This document shows positions 26,032 to 35,220 of a DNA stretch of 64,000 nt, in pieces (position 1 is the first letter of the stretch; every line of letters begins with the position of its first letter). Source of the stretch: DASXUX01 sp036504595 (GTDB lineage Bacteria; Planctomycetota; SZUA-567; H5-PLA8); the NCBI GenBank assembly GCA_036504595.1, contig DASXUX010000047.1:94611-158610 (forward strand), written 5' to 3'. The notes under the pieces are model-generated. The model saw nothing but the letters and a program-made list of their open reading frames with translations, did not search any database and had not been told where the DNA came from. The translations under genes were made by a program, and so were the position numbers.

Positions 26032-27006
26032 ATGGCGATCAAGTTCAGAGACTACTACGAGATTCTTGGCGTCCCGCGCACGGCGTCGCAGGATGAGATT
26101 CGCACGGCGTACCGGAAGCTCGCGCGCAAATATCATCCCGACGTGAACAAGGCCAAGGACGCCGGCGACCGCTTCAAAGAGCTCAACGAGGCCAACGAGG
26201 TTCTCGGCGATCCGCAAAAGCGCAAGAAGTACGACCAGCTCGGCGCCAACTGGCGCATGGGCGACGAGTTCACTCCGCCGCCGGGCTGGGAACATGTCGG
26301 CCGGGGCGGGGCGGGGGCGGTCGGAGGCAGCGCGTTCAGCGATTTCTTCGAATCGCTCTTCGGCGGAAAATTCGGGGGCTTTCGGGATTCCCGCGGCTTC
26401 GGTGGCTTCAGCGATTTCGGCCAGCACGGAGGTGTCGTCGAAGAAGAGCAGGGGCAGGGAGCCGACGAGGAAGCTCACATCGAGATTTCGCTCGACGACG
26501 CGTTCCATGGTACTGAGCGCACCATCGCGGTGCAGATGCCCGAAGGCGGTCCGGACGGCCGCGTGCGCACGACGACTCGCCATTTGCGCGTGAAAATCCC
26601 CAAAGGCATTAGCACCGGCCAGCGCATTCGCCTCGCCGGCCAGGGCGCGCCCGGCCCCGGTGGACGCGGCGATCTCTACCTGGTTGTGGAACTCGAACCG
26701 CATGCTGATTTCCGTGTCGAAGGCCGTAACTTGCACACGACGCTTTCCGTGGCGCCGTGGGAAGCCGTGCTCGGCGCGGAGATCCCCCTCAAGACCCTCG
26801 CCGGCGGCCTGACGCTGACGATTCCGCCGGGCACCAGCAGCGGCGCGAAGATGCGCCTGAAAGGCAAAGGCCTGCCCAACCCCAGCGGTACGCCCGGCGA
26901 CCTCTACGCCGAAGTCAAGATCGTCACGCCCAAGCGCCTTACTGCCGCCGAAAAGGAACTGTGGCAGAAGCTGTCGAAGGAGTCGAAGTTCAACCCGCGC
27001 TCGTAG
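26032..27006 (+). CDS. J-domain chaperone of the CbpA type (no zinc finger)
   Basis: 324 residues. The N-terminal J domain (YYEILGVPRTASQDEIRTAY, with HPD in KYHPDVNK) stimulates the DnaK ATPase. A Gly/Phe-rich linker (about 75-140) follows. Two C-terminal beta domains bind substrate (ISLDDAFHGTERTI; VKIPKGISTGQRIRLAGQG; LTIPPGTSSGAKMRLKGKG). There is no CxxCxGxG zinc finger, so it is a type II DnaJ like CbpA rather than DnaJ proper. GGTGGG lies 2-7 bases before the ATG. No dnaK or grpE gene lies in the window. Its stop codon lies inside the first copy of a repeat that is duplicated downstream. Confidence 0.93.
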   Translation: MAIKFRDYYEILGVPRTASQDEIRTAYRKLARKYHPDVNKAKDAGDRFKELNEANEVLGDPQKRKKYDQLGANWRMGDEFTPPPGWEHVGRGGAGAVGGSAFSDFFESLFGGKFGGFRDSRGFGGFSDFGQHGGVVEEEQGQGADEEAHIEISLDDAFHGTERTIAVQMPEGGPDGRVRTTTRHLRVKIPKGISTGQRIRLAGQGAPGPGGRGDLYLVVELEPHADFRVEGRNLHTTLSVAPWEAVLGAEIPLKTLAGGLTLTIPPGTSSGAKMRLKGKGLPNPSGTPGDLYAEVKIVTPKRLTAAEKELWQKLSKESKFNPRS

Positions 27007-27425
27007 GACATTTCGCCGAATTGTCCCGTTCCCCTCAGCTCAGCGCCTGTAAAAAATTGCACATGTGGTAGTCTGGCCACTCATCCGAATCCTGACCCTA
27101 AACCCTGAACCCCGACCCCTGAACCCTGCTGTCCTTCTGTCCAATCCTGCACCGTGCGTCGTAGGACATTTCGCCGAATTGTCCCGTTCCCCTCAGCTCA
27201 GCGCCTGTAAAAAATTGCACATGTGGTGATGCAACCCCAGAACCCTGACCCCCGACCCCTGAACCCTGCCGTTCTCCCGTCCAATCCTGCACCGTGCGTC
27301 GTAAGCCATTCCGCTGGACTGTCCGTCGTGCCCTCCGCCCAACCCTGTAAGAAATTGCACATGTGGTGATGCAAAACCCTGAACCCTGAACCCCGACCGC
27401 CGAACCCTGCTGTTCCTGCGTCCGG
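27001..27425. repeat. Three-copy direct repeat downstream of the J-domain gene
   Basis: Copies begin at 27001, 27159 and 27299. Copies 1 and 2 match over about 69 bases, beginning with TCGTAGGACATTTCG and ending TTGCACATGTGGT. Copy 3 is diverged but keeps AAATTGCACATGTGGT. Each is followed by CCCTGAA-type heptamers, and the first two by TCCAATCCTGCACCGTGCG. Copy 1 starts within the last codon and stop of the chaperone gene. No gene is seen in 27007-27720. Confidence 0.85.
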
Positions 27426-27475
27426 GCAGAGTATCTCACCCGCCCTCATATATACTGACGTTCCAGACGCAAAAA

Positions 27476-27545
27476 CGTTGCAAAGATTTTGGCAAAGCTT
27501 TGCATAATAGTGAGGTTCAACAACGCCCGTCGCGTTGCCAACCTC
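27476..27545. promoter_or_regulatory. Palindrome and hairpin upstream of the beta-helix gene
   Basis: GCAAAGCTTTGC (27492-27503) is a perfect 12-bp palindrome; an extra half-site TTGCAAAG lies at 27477-27484. It is followed by an imperfect hairpin (27512-27545, GAGGTT...AACCTC outer stem). Both lie 35-100 bases before the promoter at 27580, so they are candidate regulatory sites. Confidence 0.35.
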
Positions 27546-27579
27546 AGTACCTATGCGCCTTTTCACCTTTCTCGATTTC

Positions 27580-27608
27580 TTGCGTTTTCTTCATCATAGC
27601 GGTATAAT
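27580..27608 (+). promoter_or_regulatory. Predicted sigma-70 promoter of the beta-helix surface protein
   Basis: TTGCGT (27580-27585), a 17-base spacer and consensus TATAAT (27603-27608). The start of transcription would be near 27615, giving a leader of about 105 bases. Confidence 0.6.
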
Positions 27609-27720
27609 TCAGCTTGTTTATCACTCGGATCGGCAGCTTCATTTCCCAAGAAACGAAGCCGCACGTCGTAGCACGAACTTCAAGCTACGTGTTACTGCTT
27701 TTTTCGTGGAGGGAACAGCC

Positions 27721-28674
27721 ATGCGGCGCGCAGTTTTCTGCTTCGGAATACTGGCCTTGGCCATGTGCTCGTTTTTGCCTGCCGCCACGCTTTATGTCGA
27801 TGCCAGCGCCCCCGCCGGCGGCAACGGCCAGGCGTGGTCCACCGCCTTCACCGATCTGCAAGCCGCCCTCGACATCGCGCAGAGCGGCGACGAAATCCGC
27901 GTGGCGCATGGGACGTACAAGCCGACGAAGCAAACAAATCCGCCCAACCCGCGTTCAGCAATGTTCCAGTTGATCTCCGGCACGACGCTCAAAGGAGGCT
28001 ACGCAGGAGTCGCTGGACCTGATCCGGATGCAAGGGACTTCACTGCGCACGAGACGATCCTGAGCGGGGATTTGAATGGGGATGATGACCCAACTAAGGC
28101 GCTGAACGACCCAGCGAGGAACAACGAAGAAAATTGTTACCGCATAATCAACGGGGAGACGGACATCAGCGGCTTTACAATTGAAGGCGGTAATGCGAAC
28201 GGTGCCTTGTGCTCTTTCGGAGCAGCGATCGGCGATGGCGGAAGCGGAGGCATCATACTCGATTGTACTTTTCGGGGAAACCACGGCGATGGAGATGGGG
28301 GTGCAATCTCTGCTACCGGCAATGTCCAGATAATTCGGTGCAAGTTTTTCGACAACCACGCCAATTGTGGTGGGGCTATTTACAGCACATCCTCTATCGC
28401 TTTGATTGAAAGATGCCTGTTCTCCCAAAATAGTGCTTCGTCCAATGGTGGAGCCGTGCGATTCTATGCAAACAGCTACTCCGTTACCGTCGAAAATTCT
28501 ATCTTCTTAGGAAATACATCGACAGATGGCGCGGCCATAGACTTCGGGGTTGTCGGCATTTCGCCACACGTCGTCAACTGCACGTTCTACGGGAATTCGG
28601 CCACCAATGCGGGGGGGGGCGATCTGCAACCAGTCCGCCAGCCCCACCCTCACCAACCTCATCTGTTGGGGTGA
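27721..28674 (+). CDS. Beta-helix surface protein, N-terminal part (frameshifted)
   Basis: The start of a large exported protein that continues in another frame (28550-33712). The ATG has GGAGGG 7 bases upstream and opens a signal peptide (RRAVFCFGILALAMCSFLPAA). Then follows a right-handed parallel beta-helix beginning with TLYVDASAPAGGNGQAWSTA and made of imperfect GG..I..C.F..N turns, like polymorphic outer-membrane repeats. The frame stays meaningful up to NSATNAGG at a run of nine G (28611-28619); the last 18 codons after it (DLQPVRQPHPH...) are out of frame. With eight G the text would read on as GGAICNQSASPTLTN. See the other half for the rest of the protein. Confidence 0.85.
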   Translation: MRRAVFCFGILALAMCSFLPAATLYVDASAPAGGNGQAWSTAFTDLQAALDIAQSGDEIRVAHGTYKPTKQTNPPNPRSAMFQLISGTTLKGGYAGVAGPDPDARDFTAHETILSGDLNGDDDPTKALNDPARNNEENCYRIINGETDISGFTIEGGNANGALCSFGAAIGDGGSGGIILDCTFRGNHGDGDGGAISATGNVQIIRCKFFDNHANCGGAIYSTSSIALIERCLFSQNSASSNGGAVRFYANSYSVTVENSIFLGNTSTDGAAIDFGVVGISPHVVNCTFYGNSATNAGGGDLQPVRQPHPHQPHLLG

Positions 28675-31600
28675 CAGCCCCGGCGAAATCTACAGCGACG
28701 CGAACAGCTACCCCTCCATCACCTACTGCTGCATCCAAGGTTGGTCCTCCGGCGGCACCGGCAACATCTCCTCCGACCCGCTCTTCGTCAACCCACTCGG
28801 AGCCGACGGCATCGCCGGCACCGAAGACGACGACCTGCGCCTCAAGCCGCGCTCGCCCTGCATCGACGCGGGCAGCAACGCCGCCGTGCGCTCGGGCGTC
28901 ACGACCGATCTGGACGGCAACCCGCGTTTCGTTGACGACCCAGCGGTCGCCGACACCGGCAGCGGCAGTTCACCCGTCGTGGATATGGGCGCCTACGAGA
29001 AACAGAACCGCTCCGCACTTATCTTCTACGTGGACGCCAGCGCGCCACCGCTTGGGAACGGCCTCTCCTGGGGGACAGCTTTCAACGATCTCCAGGCCGC
29101 TCTCGACATGGCCGAACCCGGTGACGAAATCCGCGTCGCGCAAGGGATATATAAGCCCTCGAAGCAGACGAATCCGAGCCTTCCCCGCACGGCGACGTTC
29201 CAGTTAATCGCGGGGACCACGATGAGAGGCGGGTTCGCGGGAATTGCGAGCCCCGAACCGGATTCGCGGGACCTGGCGGTGTTCGGCGCGACGCTGAGCG
29301 GCGACATCGGCACCACAGGCGATAACTCCGACAACTGCTACCACGTCTTGAGCGCCAGCGGCGACATGCAGAACGGCGCCGTTGATGGCTTCACGATCAC
29401 CGCCGGGAACGCCAACGGAGCCAGTCCTTTCAATTCTGGCGGCGGTGCGTTCTTCAGCCTCGTAAACAATCTCGCCATCACAAACAGCCTCTTCAGTACC
29501 AATTGCGCCGACTCTCGCGCTGGCGCAATGTACAACGACCGCTCTTCCCCGACGATCGTGCGATGCGCTTTCACCGGCAACACCGCAGTAAACGCAAACA
29601 GCTGTGGCGGGATGTTCAACGACAACAACGCCTCGCCTAGCATCACTGACTGCACTTTCAGCGGGAACACCGGCAATGACGGCGGCGGGATATACAACTT
29701 CAACTACTCCTCTCCCGCAATCACCAACTGCATCTTCAGAGGCAACGTCGGTAACTACGGGGCCGGGATGTTCAACTATCTGTATTCGTCACCGACCGTA
29801 GTGAACTGCGTGTTTGATGCGAATACCGCCAACTACTCTGGTGGTGGAATGTACAACCAGAACGGCTGCTCGCCTGCCATAGCAAATTGCACCTTCGCCG
29901 GCAACGATGCGACTGCCCACGATGGCGGTGGGATGTACAACTACGACGCGTCGCCCGTCGTAACGAACTGTATCTTCTGGGGCGACACTGCAGGGGGTGC
30001 TGGCCCGGAAATCTGCGATTCGTCGTCCAGTACGATCGTGGCGTACACCTGTGTCGCGGGCGGCTACATCGGCACCGGCAACATCTCCTCCGACCCACTC
30101 TTCGTCAACCCACTCGGAACGGACGGGATCGCCGGAACTGAGGATGATGACTTGCGGCTTCGGGCCGGTTCGCCCTGCATCGACGCCGGCCAAAACGCCG
30201 CCGTTCCATCCGGCGTCACGACCGATCTCGCTGGAAACCCCCGTTTCGCAGAAGACCCCGACGCGGCCAACACCGGTAGCGGCACTGCGCCGATCGTGGA
30301 CATGGGCGCTTACGAAGGCGCGTTGCGCCCCGTTGCACTTGGCGATTCGTATGTTGTCGGCTCCAACGAAATACTCAGCGTTTCGGCGGCGGGCGTCCTG
30401 ATCAACGACAGTGATCCGCTCGGAACTGTCCTCAGCGCCATTCTGGAAACCGATGTCGGCCATGGCACGCTGTCGTTGAATAGCGATGGTTCGTTCACCT
30501 ATACGCCCACGACAGATTACGTCGGCCCGGATTCCTTCAAATACCGCGCGAAGAACAGTTTAGGAGACGTCTCGTTTATCGCCACCGTTTCCATCGATGT
30601 CGCCGGCCTCTTGACGATCACGCAGACTTCGCCGCAGCCGGGCTCCGTCCTCGCGGTCGCGCCTTCAGAGATCAAGGTCTGGTGCGACCTCGACGTTGAT
30701 CCGGCCGCAGTCAATGCAGACACGGTAAAACTCGTGGGCAGCGGACCCGACCGGGTCTTCGGTACATCAGATGACATCCAGATCACGCCATCATCGCTCA
30801 CGGCCACGGGCAATACGCTGACGCTCGACGTGAACGGTCTGCTGGACCCAGGACAGCGCTACAGAGTAACCGTGAAGAGCGGCACTGGCACCGGGGGCCT
30901 GGTTTTCGGAGGCAGCCATCGCGTAATCATCCCGGACCAGACATGCTATCGGCTCACGGATCTCACGGTGGAGGCGTGGGTCAATCTGGCATCGCTGCCA
31001 AGCGATCAGGTGCAGATCTTCATCCGCGATGACGACCGCCCCGGCTATGAACCTTTTGATTTGAGACTGGCGTCCGGTGGCATGGCGCAGTTCTGCATTG
31101 CAACCGCGACAAACGCGGAGTTTATCGCCAACTCCGGCTGGGCTCTTACGCCGGGAACTTGGACACACTTGGCCGGCGTCTTCGATTCCTCGACGAAGGT
31201 TCTGCGAATGTATGTAGACGGCCAAAGCCGGGGCTCGGCAACCGCCAGCGATGTGCCTTTGCAGATCCTCACGGGCGGCTTTCCCAGCCTGGGGATCGGC
31301 GACCTTAGTCCGCCTGACTGCGGGCCCCAGTTCTTCAATGGGAGCATTCGCGACGTTCGAATTTGGGGCGTGGCGCGCACGCAGACTGAAATCCAGGCGA
31401 GCATGAACGGCGGCCTCATCGGCAGCGAAACAGGGCTGGTTGGCTACTGGCCGCTGAATGAAGGCGCCGGTCAGATCGTTCACGATCTCACCACGCACGC
31501 GAATAATGGCACGCTCGGTATCGACGCCAATCCTGGCAGCGACGATCCGAGTTGGCTCGCGGGTGGTGGCGTCCTGAGTTCGCATGGCAAAGTTCTGGAT

Positions 31601-33712
31601 GGCGAATACAGCGGCACCTTCCCATCCGGAAACGGAACCGCTGGCGGAGATTTCGTTGTCGAATTCAGCGTTAACGCCCCGCCCGTCGCCGACTCGAAAA
31701 GCATCAGTACTCATCGGAACGCCACGGTGGCGAGTACGCTTGCCGTCAGCGACGCGGACGGCGACACGTTGAGCTACTCGATCGTCGCACAACCGCAGCA
31801 CGGCGCCTTAAGCGGGACCGCGCCGAATCTCAACTACGCGCCGAATGCCGGCTATGTGGGCTCGGATAGCTTCACGTTCAAAGTCAACGATGGGCTTGCG
31901 GACAGCAATACAGCGGCAATTTCAATTGATGTGACCAACACGGTCCCTGCTGCCGCGGCCAAGAACGTCAGTACGCACGGAGGTATGGCAACAGAGATAG
32001 TGCTTAGCGCCAGCGATGCCGACAGTGACACACTAAGCTACTCGGTTGTTGCGCAGCCGCAGCACGGCGCATTAAGTGGCACCGCACCAAATCTCAGCTA
32101 CACGCCGGCCGCCGGTTATCTGGGGTCGGACAGCTTTACCTTCAAGGCCAACGATGGTCTGGTGGACAGTAACACAGCGACAGTCTCCATCGATGTGACC
32201 AACAACGCCCCAGTCGCCGCCGACCAGAACGTTAGCACGCACTGGAGTACGGTGATTGATGTAGTTCTGAGTGGCAGCGACAGTGATGGCAACCCGTTGA
32301 GCTACTCTGTCGTCGCGCAACCGCAGCACGGCAGCCTGAGCGGCACTGTGCCGAACGTCACCTACACTCCTGTCGGAAACTTCAGCGGGACGGATTCCTT
32401 CATGTTCACGGTCAACGACGGTACGTGCGACAGCAACACCGCGACCGTGTCCATCCAGGTCACGAACCGCTCTCCTGCCGCCACTGGCCAGCAGCTATCT
32501 GTCCATTCCGGCACCGCCAAGCAGATGACTCTAGCCGGCAGCGACGCCGACAACGACGCGCTCAGCTTCGCCGTTGTGACTCAGCCACAGCACGGCACTT
32601 TGTCCGGCACTGCGCCGAACCTCACTTACGCACCCACCGGCCATTTCGCCGGCAGCGACTCCTTCACCTTCAAAGTCAACGACGGCATCACCGACAGCGC
32701 CGCCGCCACCGTCTCTATTACTGTCGCCAACTCCGCCCCGACCGTCACAGCCGGCGCGTCGCTGCTTGCTGTTCCGCCGGGAAGTGCCGCGTCTTTCTTC
32801 GCCAGCGGAAACGACCCCGACGGCGACGCCATCACCTACGCTTGGAATTTCGGCGACGGCGCGACCTCGACCGAACAGAATCCCTCGCACAGCTATCTTT
32901 CCGACGGCATCTATTCTCCGACCGTCACGGTCACCGACGGCGCGGGCGCGAGCGGTTCCAGCAGCGTGACCATCACAGTCAGCAAAGCCCCCACCGCGCG
33001 CCTGACGACCAGCGACGTCGTGGCGTTCTCGACGCAGGCGTTCACGTTCGATGCCAGCGCGAGCACCGATCCCGAAAACCAGATCGCCTCCTATTCGTGG
33101 AATTTCGGCGACGGCACGCCGCTTGGGTCCGGGCAGGTGATCTCCAAAGTTTACGATGAGCCTGGCACCTACGCCGTGACGCTGACCATTACCGACGCGG
33201 CAGGCGTGGCCACGACGATTCAGCGCGACATCGAAGTGCTGCCTGCCTCCGAAGCCGGCCTCTTTAACGCCTACGTCCGCTACAAAGTCTCGTGGAACCG
33301 CAAAACCGAAAACGCCGACACCTTCAGCCTCGACGCGACCGTCAATGTCGGCGATCTGGTCGTCGGAAAAGGCGCAGCCGTCGCGTTCGAAGTCGCCGGC
33401 CAGCGCTTCACCGGCGTCCTCGACAAGAAACTGCGCGACACCAGCCACCGCGAAGCCAAATGGCAGGTCAAGGCCAGTCTTCGCGGCCAGCCCATCGGCA
33501 CCGTCTGGATCAAGGCCGACATCAAGAAGGCCAGCCTCGGCGCCGGCTTCAATCAGCAGGGAATCCTCGGCAACGGCGACCCGCACGATTCCGTGAGCGC
33601 CGACGTTCCGCTCAAACTCGAAATCGCCGGCCGCAGCTTTGAGATCCAGATCCCCTCGGAGTTCAGATTCAACGCCGAAGGCACCAAAGCCAAAGGCACC
33701 GGCTCGTTCTAG
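28550..33712 (+). CDS. Beta-helix/LamG/cadherin-like/PKD surface protein, main part (frameshifted)
   Basis: Meaningful sequence begins near 28613; with the N-terminal part the protein would have about 1996 residues. Order: end of beta-helix 1; a second full beta-helix (29020-30320) that repeats the first, including its start (FYVDASAPPLGNGLSWGTAF) and end (NISSDPLFVNPLG, SPCIDAG); one cadherin-like/Big_9 repeat (about 30330); an Ig-like domain; a LamG/concanavalin-type domain (30900-31500, LTDLTVEAWVNLASLP, WTHLAGVFDS); four cadherin-like repeats (31680-32740, LSYSVVAQPQHGALSGTAPN); two PKD domains (YAWNFGDGATSTEQNPSHSY); and a C-terminal domain shared with the 57212 protein. Probably an adhesin or glycan-binding surface protein. 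The frameshift may be real, phase-variable or a read error. Confidence 0.85.
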   Translation: MSAFRHTSSTARSTGIRPPMRGGAICNQSASPTLTNLICWGDSPGEIYSDANSYPSITYCCIQGWSSGGTGNISSDPLFVNPLGADGIAGTEDDDLRLKPRSPCIDAGSNAAVRSGVTTDLDGNPRFVDDPAVADTGSGSSPVVDMGAYEKQNRSALIFYVDASAPPLGNGLSWGTAFNDLQAALDMAEPGDEIRVAQGIYKPSKQTNPSLPRTATFQLIAGTTMRGGFAGIASPEPDSRDLAVFGATLSGDIGTTGDNSDNCYHVLSASGDMQNGAVDGFTITAGNANGASPFNSGGGAFFSLVNNLAITNSLFSTNCADSRAGAMYNDRSSPTIVRCAFTGNTAVNANSCGGMFNDNNASPSITDCTFSGNTGNDGGGIYNFNYSSPAITNCIFRGNVGNYGAGMFNYLYSSPTVVNCVFDANTANYSGGGMYNQNGCSPAIANCTFAGNDATAHDGGGMYNYDASPVVTNCIFWGDTAGGAGPEICDSSSSTIVAYTCVAGGYIGTGNISSDPLFVNPLGTDGIAGTEDDDLRLRAGSPCIDAGQNAAVPSGVTTDLAGNPRFAEDPDAANTGSGTAPIVDMGAYEGALRPVALGDSYVVGSNEILSVSAAGVLINDSDPLGTVLSAILETDVGHGTLSLNSDGSFTYTPTTDYVGPDSFKYRAKNSLGDVSFIATVSIDVAGLLTITQTSPQPGSVLAVAPSEIKVWCDLDVDPAAVNADTVKLVGSGPDRVFGTSDDIQITPSSLTATGNTLTLDVNGLLDPGQRYRVTVKSGTGTGGLVFGGSHRVIIPDQTCYRLTDLTVEAWVNLASLPSDQVQIFIRDDDRPGYEPFDLRLASGGMAQFCIATATNAEFIANSGWALTPGTWTHLAGVFDSSTKVLRMYVDGQSRGSATASDVPLQILTGGFPSLGIGDLSPPDCGPQFFNGSIRDVRIWGVARTQTEIQASMNGGLIGSETGLVGYWPLNEGAGQIVHDLTTHANNGTLGIDANPGSDDPSWLAGGGVLSSHGKVLDGEYSGTFPSGNGTAGGDFVVEFSVNAPPVADSKSISTHRNATVASTLAVSDADGDTLSYSIVAQPQHGALSGTAPNLNYAPNAGYVGSDSFTFKVNDGLADSNTAAISIDVTNTVPAAAAKNVSTHGGMATEIVLSASDADSDTLSYSVVAQPQHGALSGTAPNLSYTPAAGYLGSDSFTFKANDGLVDSNTATVSIDVTNNAPVAADQNVSTHWSTVIDVVLSGSDSDGNPLSYSVVAQPQHGSLSGTVPNVTYTPVGNFSGTDSFMFTVNDGTCDSNTATVSIQVTNRSPAATGQQLSVHSGTAKQMTLAGSDADNDALSFAVVTQPQHGTLSGTAPNLTYAPTGHFAGSDSFTFKVNDGITDSAAATVSITVANSAPTVTAGASLLAVPPGSAASFFASGNDPDGDAITYAWNFGDGATSTEQNPSHSYLSDGIYSPTVTVTDGAGASGSSSVTITVSKAPTARLTTSDVVAFSTQAFTFDASASTDPENQIASYSWNFGDGTPLGSGQVISKVYDEPGTYAVTLTITDAAGVATTIQRDIEVLPASEAGLFNAYVRYKVSWNRKTENADTFSLDATVNVGDLVVGKGAAVAFEVAGQRFTGVLDKKLRDTSHREAKWQVKASLRGQPIGTVWIKADIKKASLGAGFNQQGILGNGDPHDSVSADVPLKLEIAGRSFEIQIPSEFRFNAEGTKAKGTGSF
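28611..28619. other. Run of nine G at the frameshift
   Basis: A homopolymer of nine G preceded by AATGC. Removing one G joins the two open frames into a single beta-helix turn with normal sequence. Such runs are prone to slipped-strand change and to sequencing error. Confidence 0.85.
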
Positions 33713-33717
33713 TTGCG

Positions 33718-33933
33718 GATTGTAGATTGTAGATTGCAGATTGAACAGTGGCCGCAGATGAACGCAGATGGGATAGAGCGATTCACGTTTGTTCGTGCCT
33801 GGCTGTCCCGCTCCAACTCGTCGCTCTTGGCTGCGCAAGCGACTTCCAGGCCGTTGCTCTCAAGAGCCAAGAGCTAAGAGCTAAGAGCCAAGAGCTAAGA
33901 GCCAAGAGCTAAGAGCTAAGAGCTAAGAGCTAG
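33718..33933. repeat. Heptamer repeats, GATTGTA and GAGCYAA families
   Basis: Block 1 (33718-33745): GATTGTA, GATTGTA, GATTGCA, GATTGAA. Block 2 (33864-33933): ten exact 7-base units, GAGCCAA or GAGCTAA with a final GAGCTAG. A short partner in the other orientation (GCTCTTGGCT) lies at about 33823. This fills most of the gap between the surface protein and the tRNA gene; no gene is seen in 33713-34095. Confidence 0.85.
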
Positions 33934-34052
33934 GAGCACGTTGAGCGAACGGGCTACATCCCCGGGTGAAATACTCTAGCAATCCGGCCCGGCCGGGCAC
34001 TTCCCCCGCCGCGCAGCACGGCACCGATCTCGGCCGTCCACGCCGGTTGTCC

Positions 34053-34087
34053 CTGCCTCCCGCCTCCCGCCTCCTGCTTCCTGCGTA
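34053..34087. repeat. Heptamer repeat, CTGCCTC family
   Basis: Five units: CTGCCTC, CCGCCTC, CCGCCTC, CTGCTTC, CTGCGTA. It lies 8 bases from the 3' end of the tRNA gene. Confidence 0.7.
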
Positions 34088-34095
34088 CTTTTGTT

Positions 34096-34170
34096 TGGAG
34101 GCCCCGCCCGGATTCGAACCGGGGTATAACGGTTTTGCAAACCGTCGCCTTACCACTTGGCTACGGGGCC
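34096..34170 (-). tRNA. tRNA-Cys (anticodon GCA)
   Basis: A complete cloverleaf on the minus strand: acceptor GGCCCCG / CGGGGCC, D arm GCC...GGC, anticodon stem ACGGT / ACCGT around the loop TTGCAAA (anticodon GCA), T arm CCCGG-TTCGAAT-CCGGG, discriminator U73 as expected for Cys, and an encoded CCA. The mature part is 72 nt plus CCA. A recombinase remnant about 0.8 kb away suggests the tRNA may once have been an integration site. Confidence 0.97.
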
Positions 34171-34233
34171 AGAACATTTCAATATAACAACTTAGATGCT
34201 TCCCGCTTGACTCCTGTCCAAGAGATCAAATTC

Positions 34234-34959
34234 ATGCCCGAAACCGACGACCTTCCCGATGTCCGATGGCTGCTTTCTTCGCCACGCAAGTATGAGCCGT
34301 CCATGAGTTCAAGCGGCATTTTACAGTTCCGCCATCCCTGGGTTGTGATCCTATTGCCCTCTGGCGAACCCGGCCCTGGACTCAACATCTGCCGCTCGTT
34401 CGCCAGACTCGATCCCGCTCAGCGCGGCGAAGTCCATCTTTCAGCGCAGGCGCTGCTGAATGCCGCTCCGCGCCAGCGGGTTGCCGCCCGACCCGAAACA
34501 AATCCCAGACTTCTCGATGCGTACTTCGACCCCATCGAGGAATTGGAGGAAATCGCCCGCGACGCTGACCTCACGGGCCGGGTCTCACCTCCAGGCGCTC
34601 CCCTTCAAGTCGACATTGGGGGCGTCGTTGTCAGCGGGCATATTCTAAAGGATCCCGTAGAACTTTTCAAGTTGGGCCAGCACATCAAAGCGCTAACCGA
34701 TGCAAATGTGGGGCATATTCAGGCCAAGACCGCAATGCGGCGCGAGATCGAGGATCTGAATCGAATTCTTGCGCAGGAAGATCGCCAACTCAACAACCAC
34801 GTGACTGCCACCCTCGGCAAAGCACTCACCGCGTTTCAGAAAGACTACAAACCCGGTGATCCACAAACCAAGACTGCTGTCGAGGCCACGCTCAGCAAGT
34901 TCGTGTACGGCGGGGGTAAATGGGGTGAAGGCGAGATCGGAGACTCGTTGATGAGGTGA
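34234..34959 (+). CDS. Hypothetical protein next to tRNA-Cys
   Basis: 241 residues, no signal peptide or membrane segment. An N-terminal beta-rich part (FRHPWVVILLPSGEPGPGL) is followed by a coiled-coil-prone helical C-terminal part (about 155-215, MRREIEDLNRILAQEDRQLN). The frame opens upstream at 34135, but that part is antisense to the tRNA; the ATG at 34234 is used. No ribosome site stands out. Its end overlaps the start of a recombinase remnant by 5 bases. It may be cargo of a lost integrative element. Not recognised; moderate confidence that it is expressed. Confidence 0.5.
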   Translation: MPETDDLPDVRWLLSSPRKYEPSMSSSGILQFRHPWVVILLPSGEPGPGLNICRSFARLDPAQRGEVHLSAQALLNAAPRQRVAARPETNPRLLDAYFDPIEELEEIARDADLTGRVSPPGAPLQVDIGGVVVSGHILKDPVELFKLGQHIKALTDANVGHIQAKTAMRREIEDLNRILAQEDRQLNNHVTATLGKALTAFQKDYKPGDPQTKTAVEATLSKFVYGGGKWGEGEIGDSLMR

Positions 34960-35185
34960 GGTTCTCGTCAGGGCTCAGCAACGTTCACGCGATCCTGATC
35001 ACGAACTCTGGAAATACGGCCCAGATGAATGGCGGCACACGTTCGGCACACTTCTTGCCGTCAGCGGCAAGAACATGAGCGGAATTGCCAAATGGATGCG
35101 CAATTCATACGAAGTCGTCGCCGCATCGTACGTGAACTTCAACCCCACCGACGAATGCGTCAGAGGCCGGCTGAAATGGGACTGA
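34955..35185 (+). pseudogene. C-terminal remnant of a tyrosine recombinase (integrase)
   Basis: The frame has no start codon of its own and only about 76 codons. It encodes the end of a phage-integrase-type domain: WRHTFGTLLAVSGKNMSGIA corresponds to box II (RHTFAT.L...G), WMRNS to the GHS position, and the Tyr in VVAASYVNF to the catalytic nucleophile. The catalytic Arg and Tyr positions are kept; the N-terminal and core parts, including box I Arg, are missing. Together with the tRNA-Cys gene this suggests a decayed integrative element. The reading frame differs from the upstream gene. Confidence 0.6.
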
Positions 35186-35220
35186 TCCGCGGACTCGCAT
35201 GAGCACCTATTCGGCGCGTT

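Noticed and set aside
27001..27425. Possible CRISPR array because of regularly spaced repeats
   Set aside because: Only three long copies, spacing of 158 and 140 bases, diverging copies, and no cas genes in the window.
33923..34177. 84-codon open frame on the minus strand ending near the tRNA
   Set aside because: It reads through the tRNA-Cys gene (YPGSNPGG is the usual translation of a tRNA T arm) and heptamer repeats.
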